DNA of 64,000 nt from Cryptosporangium aurantiacum (GCF_900143005.1 NZ_FRCS01000001.1:992001-1056000), one strand, 5' to 3'. Shown: positions 1-9,567, counted from the first letter of the stretch. Numbers and translations are program-made. Notes: a model not told the origin generated them from the sequence alone.

Positions 1-307
1 GTTCCTGGTGCCGCTGTCGTTCGTCCTGACCGACGCGGGCGAGGGGCTGCTCGGACGCGGGGGCTGGGCAACGGTGCTGGTCGCCGCCGTGGTGGCCGCG
101 CTCGGCGTCGCCGCGCTCGCGGTGGCGACCGGCGGCTGGGTGCTCGGGGTGGGCGCCGTCGGACGCGTCGGCCGGGTGCTCGCGGGGCTCGCCGCGCTGT
201 TGCTGCTCTATCTGGAACCGGTGCCGGTCGTGGTCGGGCTCGTGTTGCTCGCAGCGGCGGCGGCCGTGGCGGTGGTGACCCGCAAACCCGAGGAGGGTGT
301 GGCATGA
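1..307 (+). CDS. TRAP transporter fused permease subunit, C-terminal end (truncated by window edge)
   Basis: Only the last ~101 residues are present; the reading frame is open from base 2. They form hydrophobic stretches (residues rich in Val, Ala, Leu) ending in a short basic tail. The opening LVPLSFV segment resembles the end of the fused 4TM/12TM permease of TAXI-type TRAP transporters. The call rests mainly on the neighbour: the stop overlaps the start of a TAXI solute-binding protein (ATGA), so the two are translationally coupled. The usual TRAP role is ion-driven uptake of organic acids. The part seen alone would be just a membrane-protein fragment. Confidence 0.6.
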   Translation, partial: FLVPLSFVLTDAGEGLLGRGGWATVLVAAVVAALGVAALAVATGGWVLGVGAVGRVGRVLAGLAALLLLYLEPVPVVVGLVLLAAAAAVAVVTRKPEEGVA

Positions 308-1320
308 AGCGACGGTGGATTCGACTACTCGGTGGTGTGCTCGCGCTGGGCGTCGGAGCGACGAGCCTGGCCGGCTGCGGGGGTCGGCGGGACGACGCCA
401 CGACCGACGACGCGGACGCCCCGGTGACCTGCGAAGTCGAGAAGGACACCCGGATCAGCATCGCGACCGGGAACGCGACCGGCGTGTACTTCGCGCTCGG
501 CAACGCGTACGCGGCTCAGATCTCGACCGCGACCGACGGCCGGGTGAAGGCCACCGCGGCGGAGACCGGGGCATCGGTGCAGAACATCCAGCAGCTGGTT
601 CGCGGTGACTACCAGGTCGCGTTCTCGCTCGCCGACAGCGCCGCCGACGCGGTCGCGGGCAAGGGCGCCTTCGACGGCGAGCCGCAGCCGATCCGTGCGC
701 TGGCCCGCATCCACACGAACTACACCCAGGTCATCGCGCGGAACGGCACCGGCATCAGCCGGGTCGAGGATCTCCGTGGCAAGCGGGTGTCGACCGGTTC
801 CCCGAAGTCCGGCACCGAGGTGATCGCCAACCGGCTGCTGGAGTCCGCCGGCCTGGACCCGGCGAAGGACGTGCAGGCCCAGCGGCTCGACCTCGCGAAG
901 ACCGTCGACGCGATGAAGAGCGGGACGATCGACGCGATGGTCTGGTCCGGCGGGCTCCCGACGCCCGGCGTCACCGACCTGTTCACGACCGCGCGGAACC
1001 GGGTGACGTTCCTCGACATCACGCCGCTGCTCCCGGCGATGCGGACGATCAGCCCGGAGTACGAGCAGGCGTCGATCCCGGCCGCTACCTACGGCACTCC
1101 GGCCGCGGTGCCGACGATCGCGGTGCCGAACCTGCTGCTGGTGCCGGAGACGCTCGACGCGAACCTGGCGTGCGTGCTCACGAAGGCGCTGTTCGAGCAG
1201 TTGCCGGCGCTGGTGAAGGCGAACAAGGCGGCGGAGGACATCACGCTGGAGTCGGCGCCGGACACCGAGCCGGTGAAGCTCCACCGGGGCGCGGAGAAGG
1301 CGCTGGAAGAGTTGCGCTGA
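304..1320 (+). CDS. TAXI-family TRAP transporter solute-binding lipoprotein
   Basis: The 338-residue protein starts with a basic n-region, a hydrophobic core and the lipobox LAGC (Cys about residue 24), so it is predicted to be a lipoprotein on the outer face of the membrane. After a short acidic linker comes ISIATGNATGVYFALGNAYA, the typical opening of TAXI (TRAP-associated extracytoplasmic immunogenic) binding proteins, followed by VRGDYQVAFSLADSA and LRGKRVSTGSPKSGTE, also characteristic. It presents an organic-acid-type ligand to the upstream permease, whose stop it overlaps by 4 nt. The ligand cannot be deduced. The start ATG is fixed by the overlap. Confidence 0.85.
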   Translation: MKRRWIRLLGGVLALGVGATSLAGCGGRRDDATTDDADAPVTCEVEKDTRISIATGNATGVYFALGNAYAAQISTATDGRVKATAAETGASVQNIQQLVRGDYQVAFSLADSAADAVAGKGAFDGEPQPIRALARIHTNYTQVIARNGTGISRVEDLRGKRVSTGSPKSGTEVIANRLLESAGLDPAKDVQAQRLDLAKTVDAMKSGTIDAMVWSGGLPTPGVTDLFTTARNRVTFLDITPLLPAMRTISPEYEQASIPAATYGTPAAVPTIAVPNLLLVPETLDANLACVLTKALFEQLPALVKANKAAEDITLESAPDTEPVKLHRGAEKALEELR

Positions 1321-1333
1321 CTAGGGTTGAGAC

Positions 1334-1747
1334 ATGCGGATCGCGTTCGCGGCGGATGACAGCAACGAGTGCGTGGAAGCCGTCCGGGCGTTCCTCGCGA
1401 AGGATCACGAGGTGACGGCCGTCGAGGGCGACTGGCCGGTGATGTCACGCCGGGTCGCCGAGGCGGTCGTCGCCGGTCGCGCGGACTACGGCGTCCTGAT
1501 GTGCTGGACCGGAACGGGTACCGCGATCGCTGCGAACAAGGTGCCGGGGGCGCGGGCCGCCACCGTCGCGGACGCCTGGACCGCGCGCGGGGCTCGGCTC
1601 TGGAACGACGCGAACGTCGTTGCGCTCAGCCTCAAACGGCTCGCGCCGGACGTCGCCGTGGAGTGCGTCGCGGCGTTCCTCGCCGTGCCGGAGCCGGACC
1701 CGGACGAGGCGGCGAACATCGCGCTGCTCGGAGATCCCCCCGGCTGA
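1334..1747 (+). CDS. RpiB/LacAB-family sugar-phosphate isomerase
   Basis: 137 residues matching the RpiB fold: AFAADDSN at the start (family DHAG-like loop is altered), ADYGVLMCWTGTGTAIAANK with the catalytic-type Cys at about residue 57, the RAATV segment and ARLWNDANVVALSLKR, the family's R-HN-ANV region (here RLWNDAN). RpiB enzymes interconvert ribose-5-P and ribulose-5-P; members with changed N-terminal loops often act on other 4-6 carbon sugar phosphates, so the substrate is open. It begins 13 nt after the TAXI protein and may be cotranscribed with it. Its whole 3' three-quarters is overlapped by the open frame of the opposite-strand EamA gene. Confidence 0.75.
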   Translation: MRIAFAADDSNECVEAVRAFLAKDHEVTAVEGDWPVMSRRVAEAVVAGRADYGVLMCWTGTGTAIAANKVPGARAATVADAWTARGARLWNDANVVALSLKRLAPDVAVECVAAFLAVPEPDPDEAANIALLGDPPG

Positions 1748-2584
1748 GCCCGGGCGGTGTTCGGCGGCGGTGACGCCGACGCCGGCGAGCACGACCATGG
1801 CGATGGCCAGGGTCTGCACCGGCGTCAGCGCCTGCCCCAGCACCAGCCACCCGGCCAGCGCCGCCACCGCGGGGCCGAGGCTCATCAGCACGCCGAACAC
1901 CCGCGCCGACAGGCGGCGCAGCGCGAGCAGGTCCAGCGCGTAGGGCAGCGCGGACGAGAGCACCCCGACCAGGCACCCGAGCGCGAACGCCGCCGGATGG
2001 AACCCGGCCGTCAGCCCGACCGGCCCCACCACGACCGCCGCGATCACCGCGGACAGCGCCAGCCCGGACAGCCCACCGCCGTCGGCGTCGCCGAGACGCC
2101 GGTTGAGCACGATGTACCCGGCCCAGCAGCCCGCGGCGATCAGCGCGAGCACGATGCCGACCAGGTCGGCGTGCGGCAGGCCACCACCCAGCAGGACGAC
2201 GCCGACGAGCGCGCACACCGCCCACCCGGCATCGCGCGGACGCCGGGACAGCGCGAGCGCCAACCCGAGCGGACCGAGGAACTCGATCGTGATCACCGCA
2301 CCCAGCGGCAGCCGGTCGATCGCCAGGTACACGCACGTGTTCATCGCGGCGGTCAGCAGGCCGAACCCGGCAGCCAGCCGCCACCGGATGACGGCCACCC
2401 GTCCGCGTCCCACCACCACCGCCGCGAGGCCGAGCGCCAGCGCCGCGCCCACCAGGCGCGCCGCGACCATCCCCAGCGGCCCCAGCACCCCGAACAGCGT
2501 CGCCGCCAGCGCAGCGCCGAACTGCAGCGAGCACACACCCGCGAGCACCAGCCCCGCGCCCTCCGCGGTCGTCCTCCGTGTCAT
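1445..2584 (-). CDS. EamA/RhtA-type transporter (drug/metabolite superfamily) with antisense-overlapping tail
   Basis: From ATG 2584 the protein has about ten hydrophobic segments arranged as two EamA halves (LVLAGVCSLQFGAAL at the start; RRPRDAGWAVCALVGVVLLGG opening the second half), typical of RhtA-like amino-acid or metabolite exporters of roughly 290 residues. The membrane domain ends near residue 277 (VVLAGVGVTAAEHRPG). No stop codon follows, and the frame stays open for another ~100 Arg/Gly-rich residues antisense to rpiB, giving 379 residues. That tail has no recognisable fold and is probably a fortuitous readthrough, a real extension or a sequence error. An earlier TTG/ATG upstream at 2656 would overlap the LysR start and is not favoured. 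Divergent from the LysR gene. Confidence 0.7.
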   Translation of the reverse strand: MTRRTTAEGAGLVLAGVCSLQFGAALAATLFGVLGPLGMVAARLVGAALALGLAAVVVGRGRVAVIRWRLAAGFGLLTAAMNTCVYLAIDRLPLGAVITIEFLGPLGLALALSRRPRDAGWAVCALVGVVLLGGGLPHADLVGIVLALIAAGCWAGYIVLNRRLGDADGGGLSGLALSAVIAAVVVGPVGLTAGFHPAAFALGCLVGVLSSALPYALDLLALRRLSARVFGVLMSLGPAVAALAGWLVLGQALTPVQTLAIAMVVLAGVGVTAAEHRPGSAGGISEQRDVRRLVRVRLRHGEERRDALHGDVRREPFEAERNDVRVVPEPSPARGPGVRDGGGPRPRHLVRSDRGTRSGPAHQDAVVRATGDDRLGDPA

Positions 2585-2654
2585 GGCCTCGACGCTTCCA
2601 GCGCCGGGGGCACCCAGGGAAATACCTTTTGCGCAGCACTTATGCTTCGCTGGC

Positions 2655-3554
2655 ATGGACGTCGAACTACGTCATCTGCGCGCGCTGGTGGCGATCGTCG
2701 AGGCGGGAACGATCACCGCGGGCGCGGCCCGGCTGGGCATCGCGCAGCCCGCGCTCTCCCGGACGCTGCGCCAGCTGGAGAACCGCGTCGGGACGACGCT
2801 CCTCGACCGTTCGACCCGCCACCTGGAGCCCACGCACCGCGGCCGGGCGTTCTACGACCGGGCGCGGGCGATCCTGGCCACGGTGGACGACGCGGTGGCC
2901 GAGGCCGCGGGGCCCCGGCCGCTGCGTCTCGGCTACGCCTGGGCGGCGCTCGGCAGCCACACCACGCCGCTGCTCCGGGCGTGGCGCGAGGCCCATCCGG
3001 ACGTCCCGGTCGAGGTGCACCGGGTGGACACCCGGACCGCCGGGCTCGAACACCGTCTGGTCGACGTCGCCCTGCTGCGGTCGCGGCCCGAGGACGCCGG
3101 GGTGCGCGGGCATCCGCTCTACCGCGAGCCGCGGCTGGTCGCGTTGCCCGACGTCCATCCGCTGGCGGGCGCCGACGTCCTGGAACTCGCCGACCTGAGC
3201 GGCGAGACGATCGCGCTCTGCCCGCCGATCGGCACGACCAGCCTCGATCTGTGGCCCGCCGAGCGGCGTCCGACGTCGGCGGTCGAGGTCGGCAACGTCG
3301 ACGACTGGCTCAACGTCATCGCGTCCGGGGGAGCAGTCGGGGTCACCGCGGCGGGGAGCCGGCACACCCATCCCTATCCGGGCGTCGTCTACCGGCCGCT
3401 GCGCGGGGCGCCGCCGATCACGGTCTACGTGGCCTGGACCGACGGCCCCGCCCATCCGGCATTGGAGGAGTTCGTCGCGCACCTGGTCGGCGGCGTGCAT
3501 GCTGGCGGTGCGGCCGTGCGGGGTGAGAGGGTCCGACCATGCGCAAGTACGTGA
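2655..3554 (+). CDS. LysR-family transcriptional regulator
   Basis: 299 residues. The N-terminus MDVELRHLRALVAIVEAGTI followed by AAARLGIAQPALSRTLRQLE is a classic LysR winged HTH (residues 1-60); the remainder fits a periplasmic-binding-like effector domain. The ATG at 2655 lies 70 bp from the divergent EamA start, so it probably controls that exporter, as is common for LysR/EamA pairs. The last 16 bp overlap the downstream adenylate-kinase-like gene in another frame. Effector unknown. Confidence 0.88.
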   Translation: MDVELRHLRALVAIVEAGTITAGAARLGIAQPALSRTLRQLENRVGTTLLDRSTRHLEPTHRGRAFYDRARAILATVDDAVAEAAGPRPLRLGYAWAALGSHTTPLLRAWREAHPDVPVEVHRVDTRTAGLEHRLVDVALLRSRPEDAGVRGHPLYREPRLVALPDVHPLAGADVLELADLSGETIALCPPIGTTSLDLWPAERRPTSAVEVGNVDDWLNVIASGGAVGVTAAGSRHTHPYPGVVYRPLRGAPPITVYVAWTDGPAHPALEEFVAHLVGGVHAGGAAVRGERVRPCAST

Positions 3555-4219
3555 TCATGGGCGTCCAGGGCAGCGGGAAAGGCACCCAGGCGACGATGCT
3601 CGCCGACGATTTTGACCTGGTCCAGATCAGCGTCGGCGACATCCTCCGGTGGCAGGTGCAGCACCACACGAAGATCGGGGCGCAGGTCCGCCGGATCGTG
3701 GCCGCCGGCGAGCTGGTGAGCGACGACCTGGTGGGGTCGCTCGTCCGGAACCGGCTCGAGCTGCACGACTGGAACTACGGCTTCATCATCGACGGGTTTC
3801 CCCGCAACCGGCCGCAGGCGGAGTTCTTCCTGGAGAGCTACGACATCGACGGCGTGATCCACCTCGAACTCCCGGACGACGAGGTGCGCCGCCGGGTGCT
3901 CAACCGGCGGCTGTGCACGCGCTGCGGGATGGACTACAACCTGATCGCGCACCGGCCGAAGATCGAGGGGCGGTGCGACGTCTGCGGCGGTGAGCTCGCG
4001 ACCCGCGAGGACGACGCCGAGCACGCGCTGGAGGCCCGGCTCCGCGACTACCACACGAAGACGAACCCGGTCCTCGAGCTGTTTCGCCGCAAGGAGTTCG
4101 TCATCTCGATCGACGCCCGGCCGGACAAGATCACCGTCCAGCGTCAGATCCGCACCGAGCTGGGCCTGCCGATCACCCGCGGGCCGGAGAACCGGGCCCG
4201 GGACGGGCGGACGTCATAG
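3539..4219 (+). CDS. Adenylate kinase family protein (zinc-type LID)
   Basis: 226 residues. P-loop GVQGSGKGTQ at residues 8-17 (Gln where canonical Adk has Pro), GDILR and GFPR NMP-binding elements (DGFPRNRPQAE), a LID with two Cys pairs (CTRCG and CDVCGG about 15 residues apart) that would bind zinc, and RLRDYHTKTNPVLE near the end. It should catalyse phosphoryl transfer between ATP and AMP or another NMP. In actinobacteria the housekeeping adk normally sits between secY and map in the ribosomal cluster; this copy is next to a LysR gene, overlapping its stop by 16 bp, so it is likely a paralogue. Substrate preference is uncertain. Confidence 0.82.
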   Translation: MRKYVIMGVQGSGKGTQATMLADDFDLVQISVGDILRWQVQHHTKIGAQVRRIVAAGELVSDDLVGSLVRNRLELHDWNYGFIIDGFPRNRPQAEFFLESYDIDGVIHLELPDDEVRRRVLNRRLCTRCGMDYNLIAHRPKIEGRCDVCGGELATREDDAEHALEARLRDYHTKTNPVLELFRRKEFVISIDARPDKITVQRQIRTELGLPITRGPENRARDGRTS

Positions 4220-4966
4220 GCCTTCCGGGTCGTGCCCCAGCGCGGTGCGTCCGCCGTCGACCGGTAACACGGCGCCGCTGACGAAGCTCGCGTCCGGACC
4301 GAGCAGGAACGCGACGACCGCGGCCACCTCCGAGGCCCGCGCCACCCGGCCGAGCGGGTGCAGCCGCGCCATCTCCGCCTCGACGGCGGGGTGGGCCTCG
4401 ACGTACTCCCGGTACCGCGCGGTCTCGACCGAGCCGGGCGCCACCACGTTGGCCCGGATCCCGTCCGGCCCGTACTCCACCGCGAGCGCCCTGGTCAGGC
4501 CCTCGATCGCGGACTTCGCGGCGACGTAGGGCAGCGAGCCGGGGACGGCGAGGCGGGCCTGCCAGGACGAGACGTTCACGATCGCCCCGCCGGTCCCGCC
4601 GAGCCGGAACCGGCGTACCGCCACCGTGGAGCCGGCGACGACCAGGTCGACGTTGCGCCGGATCGCGTCCGAGACGTGTTCGGCCGGCGCCGCGTGGACC
4701 GACAGATCCTGGAACACCGCGGCGTTGTTGACCCAGCCGGTCAGCGTCCCGAGCTCGGCAGCCGCGGTGGCCGCGCGCTCCATCGCCGCCTCGTCGGAGG
4801 CGTCGGCGGCCACGGCGACGACACCGGGGTGCGGCGCTGTCCACTGCAGTGTTCCGGCGTCCCGGTCGACGGCGGCGACCGCACCGCCGTCGTCCAGGAG
4901 CCGTTCGACGATCGCCCGGCCGATACCGCCGCCGGCGCCGGTCACTACGTACGAGGGGTTGGTCAT
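4214..4966 (-). CDS. SDR-family oxidoreductase
   Basis: 250 residues from ATG 4966, which is preceded by a GAGGGG ribosome-binding site; a TTG nine bases earlier is an alternative. The Rossmann motif TGAGGGIG is at about residues 9-16, NNAAV follows, and the catalytic set is NVSSW then YVAAK (Tyr-x-x-x-Lys). The C-terminal FLLGPDASFVSGAVLPVDGG is the usual classical-SDR ending. It would be an NAD(P)-dependent alcohol/ketone oxidoreductase. It starts 6 nt after the stop of the upstream acyl-CoA ligase on the same strand, so the two form an operon, perhaps for a fatty or aromatic acid. Its 3' end overlaps the adk-like gene by 6 bp (convergent). Confidence 0.88.
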   Translation of the reverse strand: MTNPSYVVTGAGGGIGRAIVERLLDDGGAVAAVDRDAGTLQWTAPHPGVVAVAADASDEAAMERAATAAAELGTLTGWVNNAAVFQDLSVHAAPAEHVSDAIRRNVDLVVAGSTVAVRRFRLGGTGGAIVNVSSWQARLAVPGSLPYVAAKSAIEGLTRALAVEYGPDGIRANVVAPGSVETARYREYVEAHPAVEAEMARLHPLGRVARASEVAAVVAFLLGPDASFVSGAVLPVDGGRTALGHDPEGL

Positions 4967-4971
4967 GCCCC

Positions 4972-6498
4972 TCAACGGTACTGCTGGCGCAGCTCTCGCT
5001 TGAGCACCTTGAGACTCGGCCCCAGCGGTAGCTGGTCGACGACCTCGACCCGGCGTGGGTACTTGTGCCGCCCGAGGTGCTCCTTCGCGAACTCCACCAG
5101 CGCAGCAGTGTCCACCGCACTCCCGGGGGCGCCGACCACCACCGCGCAGATCTCCTCGCCGTGCACCGGGTCGGGCACCCCGATCACCGCGGCCTCGGAC
5201 AGCCCTGGGTAGCGGAGCAGCACCTCTTCGACCTCGCGCGGGTACACGTTGAAGCCGCCGCGGATGATCAGGTCCTTCTTGCGGTCGACGATCGTGATGA
5301 AGCCCTCGGCGTCCTTGGTGCCGAGGTCACCGGTGCGGAACCAGCCGTCGACCACCGCGGCGGCGGTCGCCTCGGGGTTGCCGAGGTAACCGCTGAACAC
5401 GTTGTGCCCGCGGATCACGATCTCCCCGAGTTCGCCGGTCGGCAGCAGCTCGATGCGCTCGTCGATCTCGGCGCGCGCGATCTCGACGTCGACACCCCAG
5501 AGCGCGTGCCCGACCGAGCCGGCCTTGGTGCCGAAGTGCGGCTGGTTCACCGACGCGCTCGGCGAGGTCTCGGACAGCCCGTATCCCTCGTACACCGGCG
5601 TCCCGAACGTCTTCTCGAACGCCTCCAGCACCGGGACCGGCAGTGAAGCGCCACCGGAGACCGCGATCTTGAGCTGCGGCAGCTCCGGCAGATCACGGGC
5701 CACCTCGACCAGCCGGACGTACATCGTCGGCACGCCGTGGAACGTGTTGACCCGCTCCCGCTGCATCAGCGCGATCGCGTCCGCGGCCTCGAACCGGGGG
5801 AGCAGCACGACCGTGGCGCCGACCCGCCACATCGTGTTCAGGCTGACCGTCTGGCCGAACGAGTGGAACAGCGGCAGCGCGCCGAGCGCGATGTCGTCCG
5901 GCCGGGCGTCGTTGGCGTCGAACGCGTTGACGGTCGCGTTCAGCACCATGTTGAGGTGGGTGAGCACGGCGCCCTTCGGGCGTCCGGTGGTCCCGCTGGT
6001 GTAGAAGATGACGGCCGGGTCGTCGGCGTCCCTGGTGAGGTGCAACGGCAGCGGTTCGGCGTCCTGCTCCTCCAGGCGGGGGACGCTCTGCAGCTGCGGC
6101 ACCGCGGGGCCCACGGTGAACGTCCGCACTCCGGACGCCGTCCCGGCGGCCAGGCCGACCTGCGCCACCGCCACGTGGCAGAGCAGCAGCGAGGCGCCGG
6201 AGTCGCGCAGCACGTGCTCGACCTCCTCGGCCGAGAGCAGCAGGTGCACCGGCACCACGACGCCGCCGGCGGCGAGGATCGCGTAGTAGGCGCGGGGGAA
6301 CTCCGCGGTGTTCGGCGCCATCAGTGCGACCCGGTCGTCCGGCCGGACCCCGGCCTCGACGAGCGCGGCGGCCTGAGTGCGGACCTGCTGCCACATCTCC
6401 CCGAACGTGATGCGCTGCTCGCCCTCGATCAGCGCGAGGTGATCGGGACGGCGTCGTGCCGATTCGGCCAGGATGCTGGCCAGCGAGAGGGTGGTCAT
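4972..6498 (-). CDS. Acyl-CoA synthetase (FadD-like, AMP-forming)
   Basis: 508 residues of the ANL superfamily. Visible motifs: YTSGTTGRPKGAV (P-loop A3), GYGLSETSPS (A5), GWFRTGDLG (A7), and DRKKDLIIRGGFNVYPREVE (A8/hinge) with the catalytic Lys near the end (LPLGPSLKVLKREL). It activates a carboxylic acid, most likely a medium or long-chain fatty acid, to the CoA thioester. It is the first gene of a two-gene unit with the SDR. No clear ribosome-binding site precedes ATG 6498 and TAATTT lies ~10 bp upstream, so a leaderless transcript is possible. A TetR-type dyad lies in the promoter. Confidence 0.9.
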   Translation of the reverse strand: MTTLSLASILAESARRRPDHLALIEGEQRITFGEMWQQVRTQAAALVEAGVRPDDRVALMAPNTAEFPRAYYAILAAGGVVVPVHLLLSAEEVEHVLRDSGASLLLCHVAVAQVGLAAGTASGVRTFTVGPAVPQLQSVPRLEEQDAEPLPLHLTRDADDPAVIFYTSGTTGRPKGAVLTHLNMVLNATVNAFDANDARPDDIALGALPLFHSFGQTVSLNTMWRVGATVVLLPRFEAADAIALMQRERVNTFHGVPTMYVRLVEVARDLPELPQLKIAVSGGASLPVPVLEAFEKTFGTPVYEGYGLSETSPSASVNQPHFGTKAGSVGHALWGVDVEIARAEIDERIELLPTGELGEIVIRGHNVFSGYLGNPEATAAAVVDGWFRTGDLGTKDAEGFITIVDRKKDLIIRGGFNVYPREVEEVLLRYPGLSEAAVIGVPDPVHGEEICAVVVGAPGSAVDTAALVEFAKEHLGRHKYPRRVEVVDQLPLGPSLKVLKRELRQQYR

Positions 6499-6504
6499 GG
6501 CCGA

Positions 6505-6523
6505 AAATTAGCAGCGCTAGTTT
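6505..6523. promoter_or_regulatory. Candidate TetR operator between acyl-CoA ligase and tetR gene
   Basis: AAATTAGC-AGC-GCTAGTTT is an inverted repeat with 7 of 8 arm positions matched. It lies 7 bp upstream of the acyl-CoA ligase start and 72 bp upstream of the divergent TetR-family gene, the expected place for a shared operator. Binding by that regulator is inferred. Confidence 0.5.
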
Positions 6524-6594
6524 CCTGGCGGGCGGTTTCCCGGCGAACCGCTTTGCAAAGATGGGGCCGACCGCCGAGCCCGGGGAGGTACCCG

Positions 6595-7257
6595 ATGGCG
6601 CGACCCCGAAGACCGCTGCTGAGCCGTGAACGCATCGTCGGCGCGGCGCTCGCGCTGGTGGATGCCGAAGGGCTGGACGCGCTCTCCACCCGGCGGCTGG
6701 CCGCGGAGCTGGGCGTCAGCGGGCCGTCGCTCTACAACCACCTGGCCACCAAGGAGGAGCTGCTCGACGCGGTCGTCGACACCGTAGTCGGCGAGGTCGA
6801 CATCACGATGTTCGCCCGGGTCGTGGACGGGGGGACCAGCTGGCGGGCGGCGCTGCACGACTGGGCGCACTCGTACCGGGCCGCGCTGGCCGCCCACCCG
6901 AACATCGTCCCGGTGCTCGCGCAGGGGCCGGGGCACCGGCCGAACGCGCTCCGGCTGGCCGACGCGGTATTCGGCGGGCTGGTCGACGCCGGCTGGCCGC
7001 GCGGCCAGGCCACCCGGATCGGTGCGCTGATGCGGTACTTCGTCACCGGGTCGGCGCTGGGCTCGTTCTCCCGCGGCTTTCCGGACGACGCCCGGGTGTA
7101 CGCCGGCCGGTATCCGCACCTGTCCGAGGCGCACCTGCTCGCCGACCACCAGCGCGCGATCGACGACGGCGCGTTCGACGCGGGCCTGGAAGCCCTGCTC
7201 GACGGCCTGGAACTGCGCTACTCCCGCCTGGTCACCGCGCGGCCACCCGCTGAGTGA
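6595..7257 (+). CDS. TetR-family transcriptional regulator
   Basis: 220 residues from ATG 6595 with a GGGGAGGT ribosome-binding site. Residues 1-55 form the TetR HTH (SRERIVGAALALVDAEGLDA, then LAAELGVSGPSLYNHLATKEE). The C-terminal ligand domain is the type seen in actinobacterial TetR/AcrR proteins. It is divergent from the acyl-CoA ligase/SDR pair with an intervening dyad (6505-6523), which makes it the likely local repressor, possibly sensing an acyl-CoA or the free acid. Confidence 0.88.
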   Translation: MARPRRPLLSRERIVGAALALVDAEGLDALSTRRLAAELGVSGPSLYNHLATKEELLDAVVDTVVGEVDITMFARVVDGGTSWRAALHDWAHSYRAALAAHPNIVPVLAQGPGHRPNALRLADAVFGGLVDAGWPRGQATRIGALMRYFVTGSALGSFSRGFPDDARVYAGRYPHLSEAHLLADHQRAIDDGAFDAGLEALLDGLELRYSRLVTARPPAE

Positions 7258-7271
7258 CGCCGAACCGGCCG

Positions 7272-7901
7272 CTAGCGGCTACTTACGGCCCGGTTTCGCG
7301 TCGGCACGCGGGGGCGGTACTCGACGACGGTGAGCGCTAGGCCGACATAGCGGTCGATCAGCTCGGGGAGCGGCGTCCGCCCCTCCGGGCGGTACCACTG
7401 GGCGATCGCGTTGCAGGCCGCGATGATCATGCGCCGGGCGTCGTCGGGCTCGGGCGTCCGGAACAGGCCCTGCGTGACGCCGTCCGCGATCACCTCGCGG
7501 AAGCGGTCGGTGGCGGTCGCCTGCCGCGCGCGCAGCGCGGCGTGCTGCTCGGGGTTGAGGCTCCGGCCCTCGGTCAGCTCCAGCTGGCTGCTGCCGCGCG
7601 GCCCGCTGCGGAACCGGACCAGCGCCTCGACCAGCGCTGCCAGCCGCTCGGCGGGGTCGTCGCCGACGCCGGCCAGCGCGTCGTCGCAGGCCTGGTCGTA
7701 GACGTCCATTCCCTCGTCGAGCAGCGCGTACAGCAGCTCCTGCTTACCGCCGTAGTAGTGGTACAGCGCGGAGAGGCTGACCGCGGCCCGGTGCGCGATG
7801 TCCCGGATCGAGGCGCTGCCGTAGCCGCGCTCGGCGAACTCCACCCGGGCGGCGGCGAGCAGCGCTTCGTGGCCCGGTGGGCGGAGCGGGGCGGCGGTCA
7901 T
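7272..7901 (-). CDS. TetR-family transcriptional regulator of the acyl-CoA dehydrogenase cluster
   Basis: 209 residues from ATG 7901. HTH: LLAAARVEFAERGYGSASIR followed by AHRAAVSLSALYHYYGGKQE. The C-terminal half has NAIAQWYRPEGRTPLPELID, a pattern common in KstR/FadR-like TetR proteins controlling fatty acid or sterol degradation. It is divergent from the acyl-CoA dehydrogenase at 8028; the 126-bp gap carries ACGTTTGTT (7916-7924) and, inverted, AACGAACGT (7989-7997). Repression of the downstream genes with relief by an acyl-CoA is inferred. It ends 14 bp from the other TetR gene (convergent). Confidence 0.87.
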   Translation of the reverse strand: MTAAPLRPPGHEALLAAARVEFAERGYGSASIRDIAHRAAVSLSALYHYYGGKQELLYALLDEGMDVYDQACDDALAGVGDDPAERLAALVEALVRFRSGPRGSSQLELTEGRSLNPEQHAALRARQATATDRFREVIADGVTQGLFRTPEPDDARRMIIAACNAIAQWYRPEGRTPLPELIDRYVGLALTVVEYRPRVPTRNRAVSSR

Positions 7902-7915
7902 TGGCTCGCAGCCTA

Positions 7916-7997
7916 ACGTTTGTTCACTCGTATGGTGGTTCCGCGCGCTGGTGTGCACTGGACAGCGGCTAGTACCCAGAAGTAACTTAACGAACGT
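7916..7997. promoter_or_regulatory. Divergent promoter region with inverted ACGTTTGTT / AACGAACGT elements
   Basis: Two nine-base elements in inverted orientation (8 of 9 matched) lie at 7916-7924 and 7989-7997, one next to each divergent start. They could be half-sites or two binding sites for the TetR protein at 7272-7901. The spacing of ~64 bp is unusual for one dimer. Confidence 0.35.
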
Positions 7998-8027
7998 CCA
8001 GCGGGTTACCTGAGAGGACGACGCGCC

Positions 8028-9185
<1,158 letters not shown>

Positions 9186-9194
9186 GTTGCCCGC

Positions 9195-9557
9195 ATGGGT
9201 CTGTTCACGGTGGAAGAAGCTCGGGACGAGCTCGCAACGCTACTGCCGGTGCTCGACGAGATCGTCGCGCTCCGGGCGGACGCCGCGGAGCTCGCCGCCG
9301 CTGTCCGGCTGAACGGCCCGCCGACCGACCTGGGTGGCCTTCCGGAGTTGAAGGCCGCCCAGGCACGGCTGGACGAGCTGATGACCACCGTGCAGCAGAC
9401 CGGCGCCGAGCTGAAGAGCCTGGCGCCGCTGCTGATCGACTTCCCGGCCGATCTGGACGGGGTGTCGGTCCTGCTCTGCTGGCTTGAGGGTGACCGCGCG
9501 CTGAACTGGTACCACCGCACCGATCTGGGTTTTGCCGGCCGAAGGCCGCTGAGCTGA
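9195..9557 (+). CDS. DUF2203-domain protein
   Basis: 120 residues that match the DUF2203 pattern: FTVEEARDELATLLPVLDEI at the start, a helical middle, then LLIDFPADLDGVSVLLCWLE and DLGFAGRRPLS at the end. Function of the family is unknown; it is a small soluble, largely helical protein. It is 9 nt after one acyl-CoA dehydrogenase and 10 nt before another, so cotranscription is very likely. Confidence 0.82.
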   Translation: MGLFTVEEARDELATLLPVLDEIVALRADAAELAAAVRLNGPPTDLGGLPELKAAQARLDELMTTVQQTGAELKSLAPLLIDFPADLDGVSVLLCWLEGDRALNWYHRTDLGFAGRRPLS

Positions 9558-9567
9558 GGGAGCGCCG

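Noticed and set aside
1757-2640. Plus-strand frames opposite the EamA gene
   Set aside because: Gln/His/Arg-rich antisense of membrane helices without domain.
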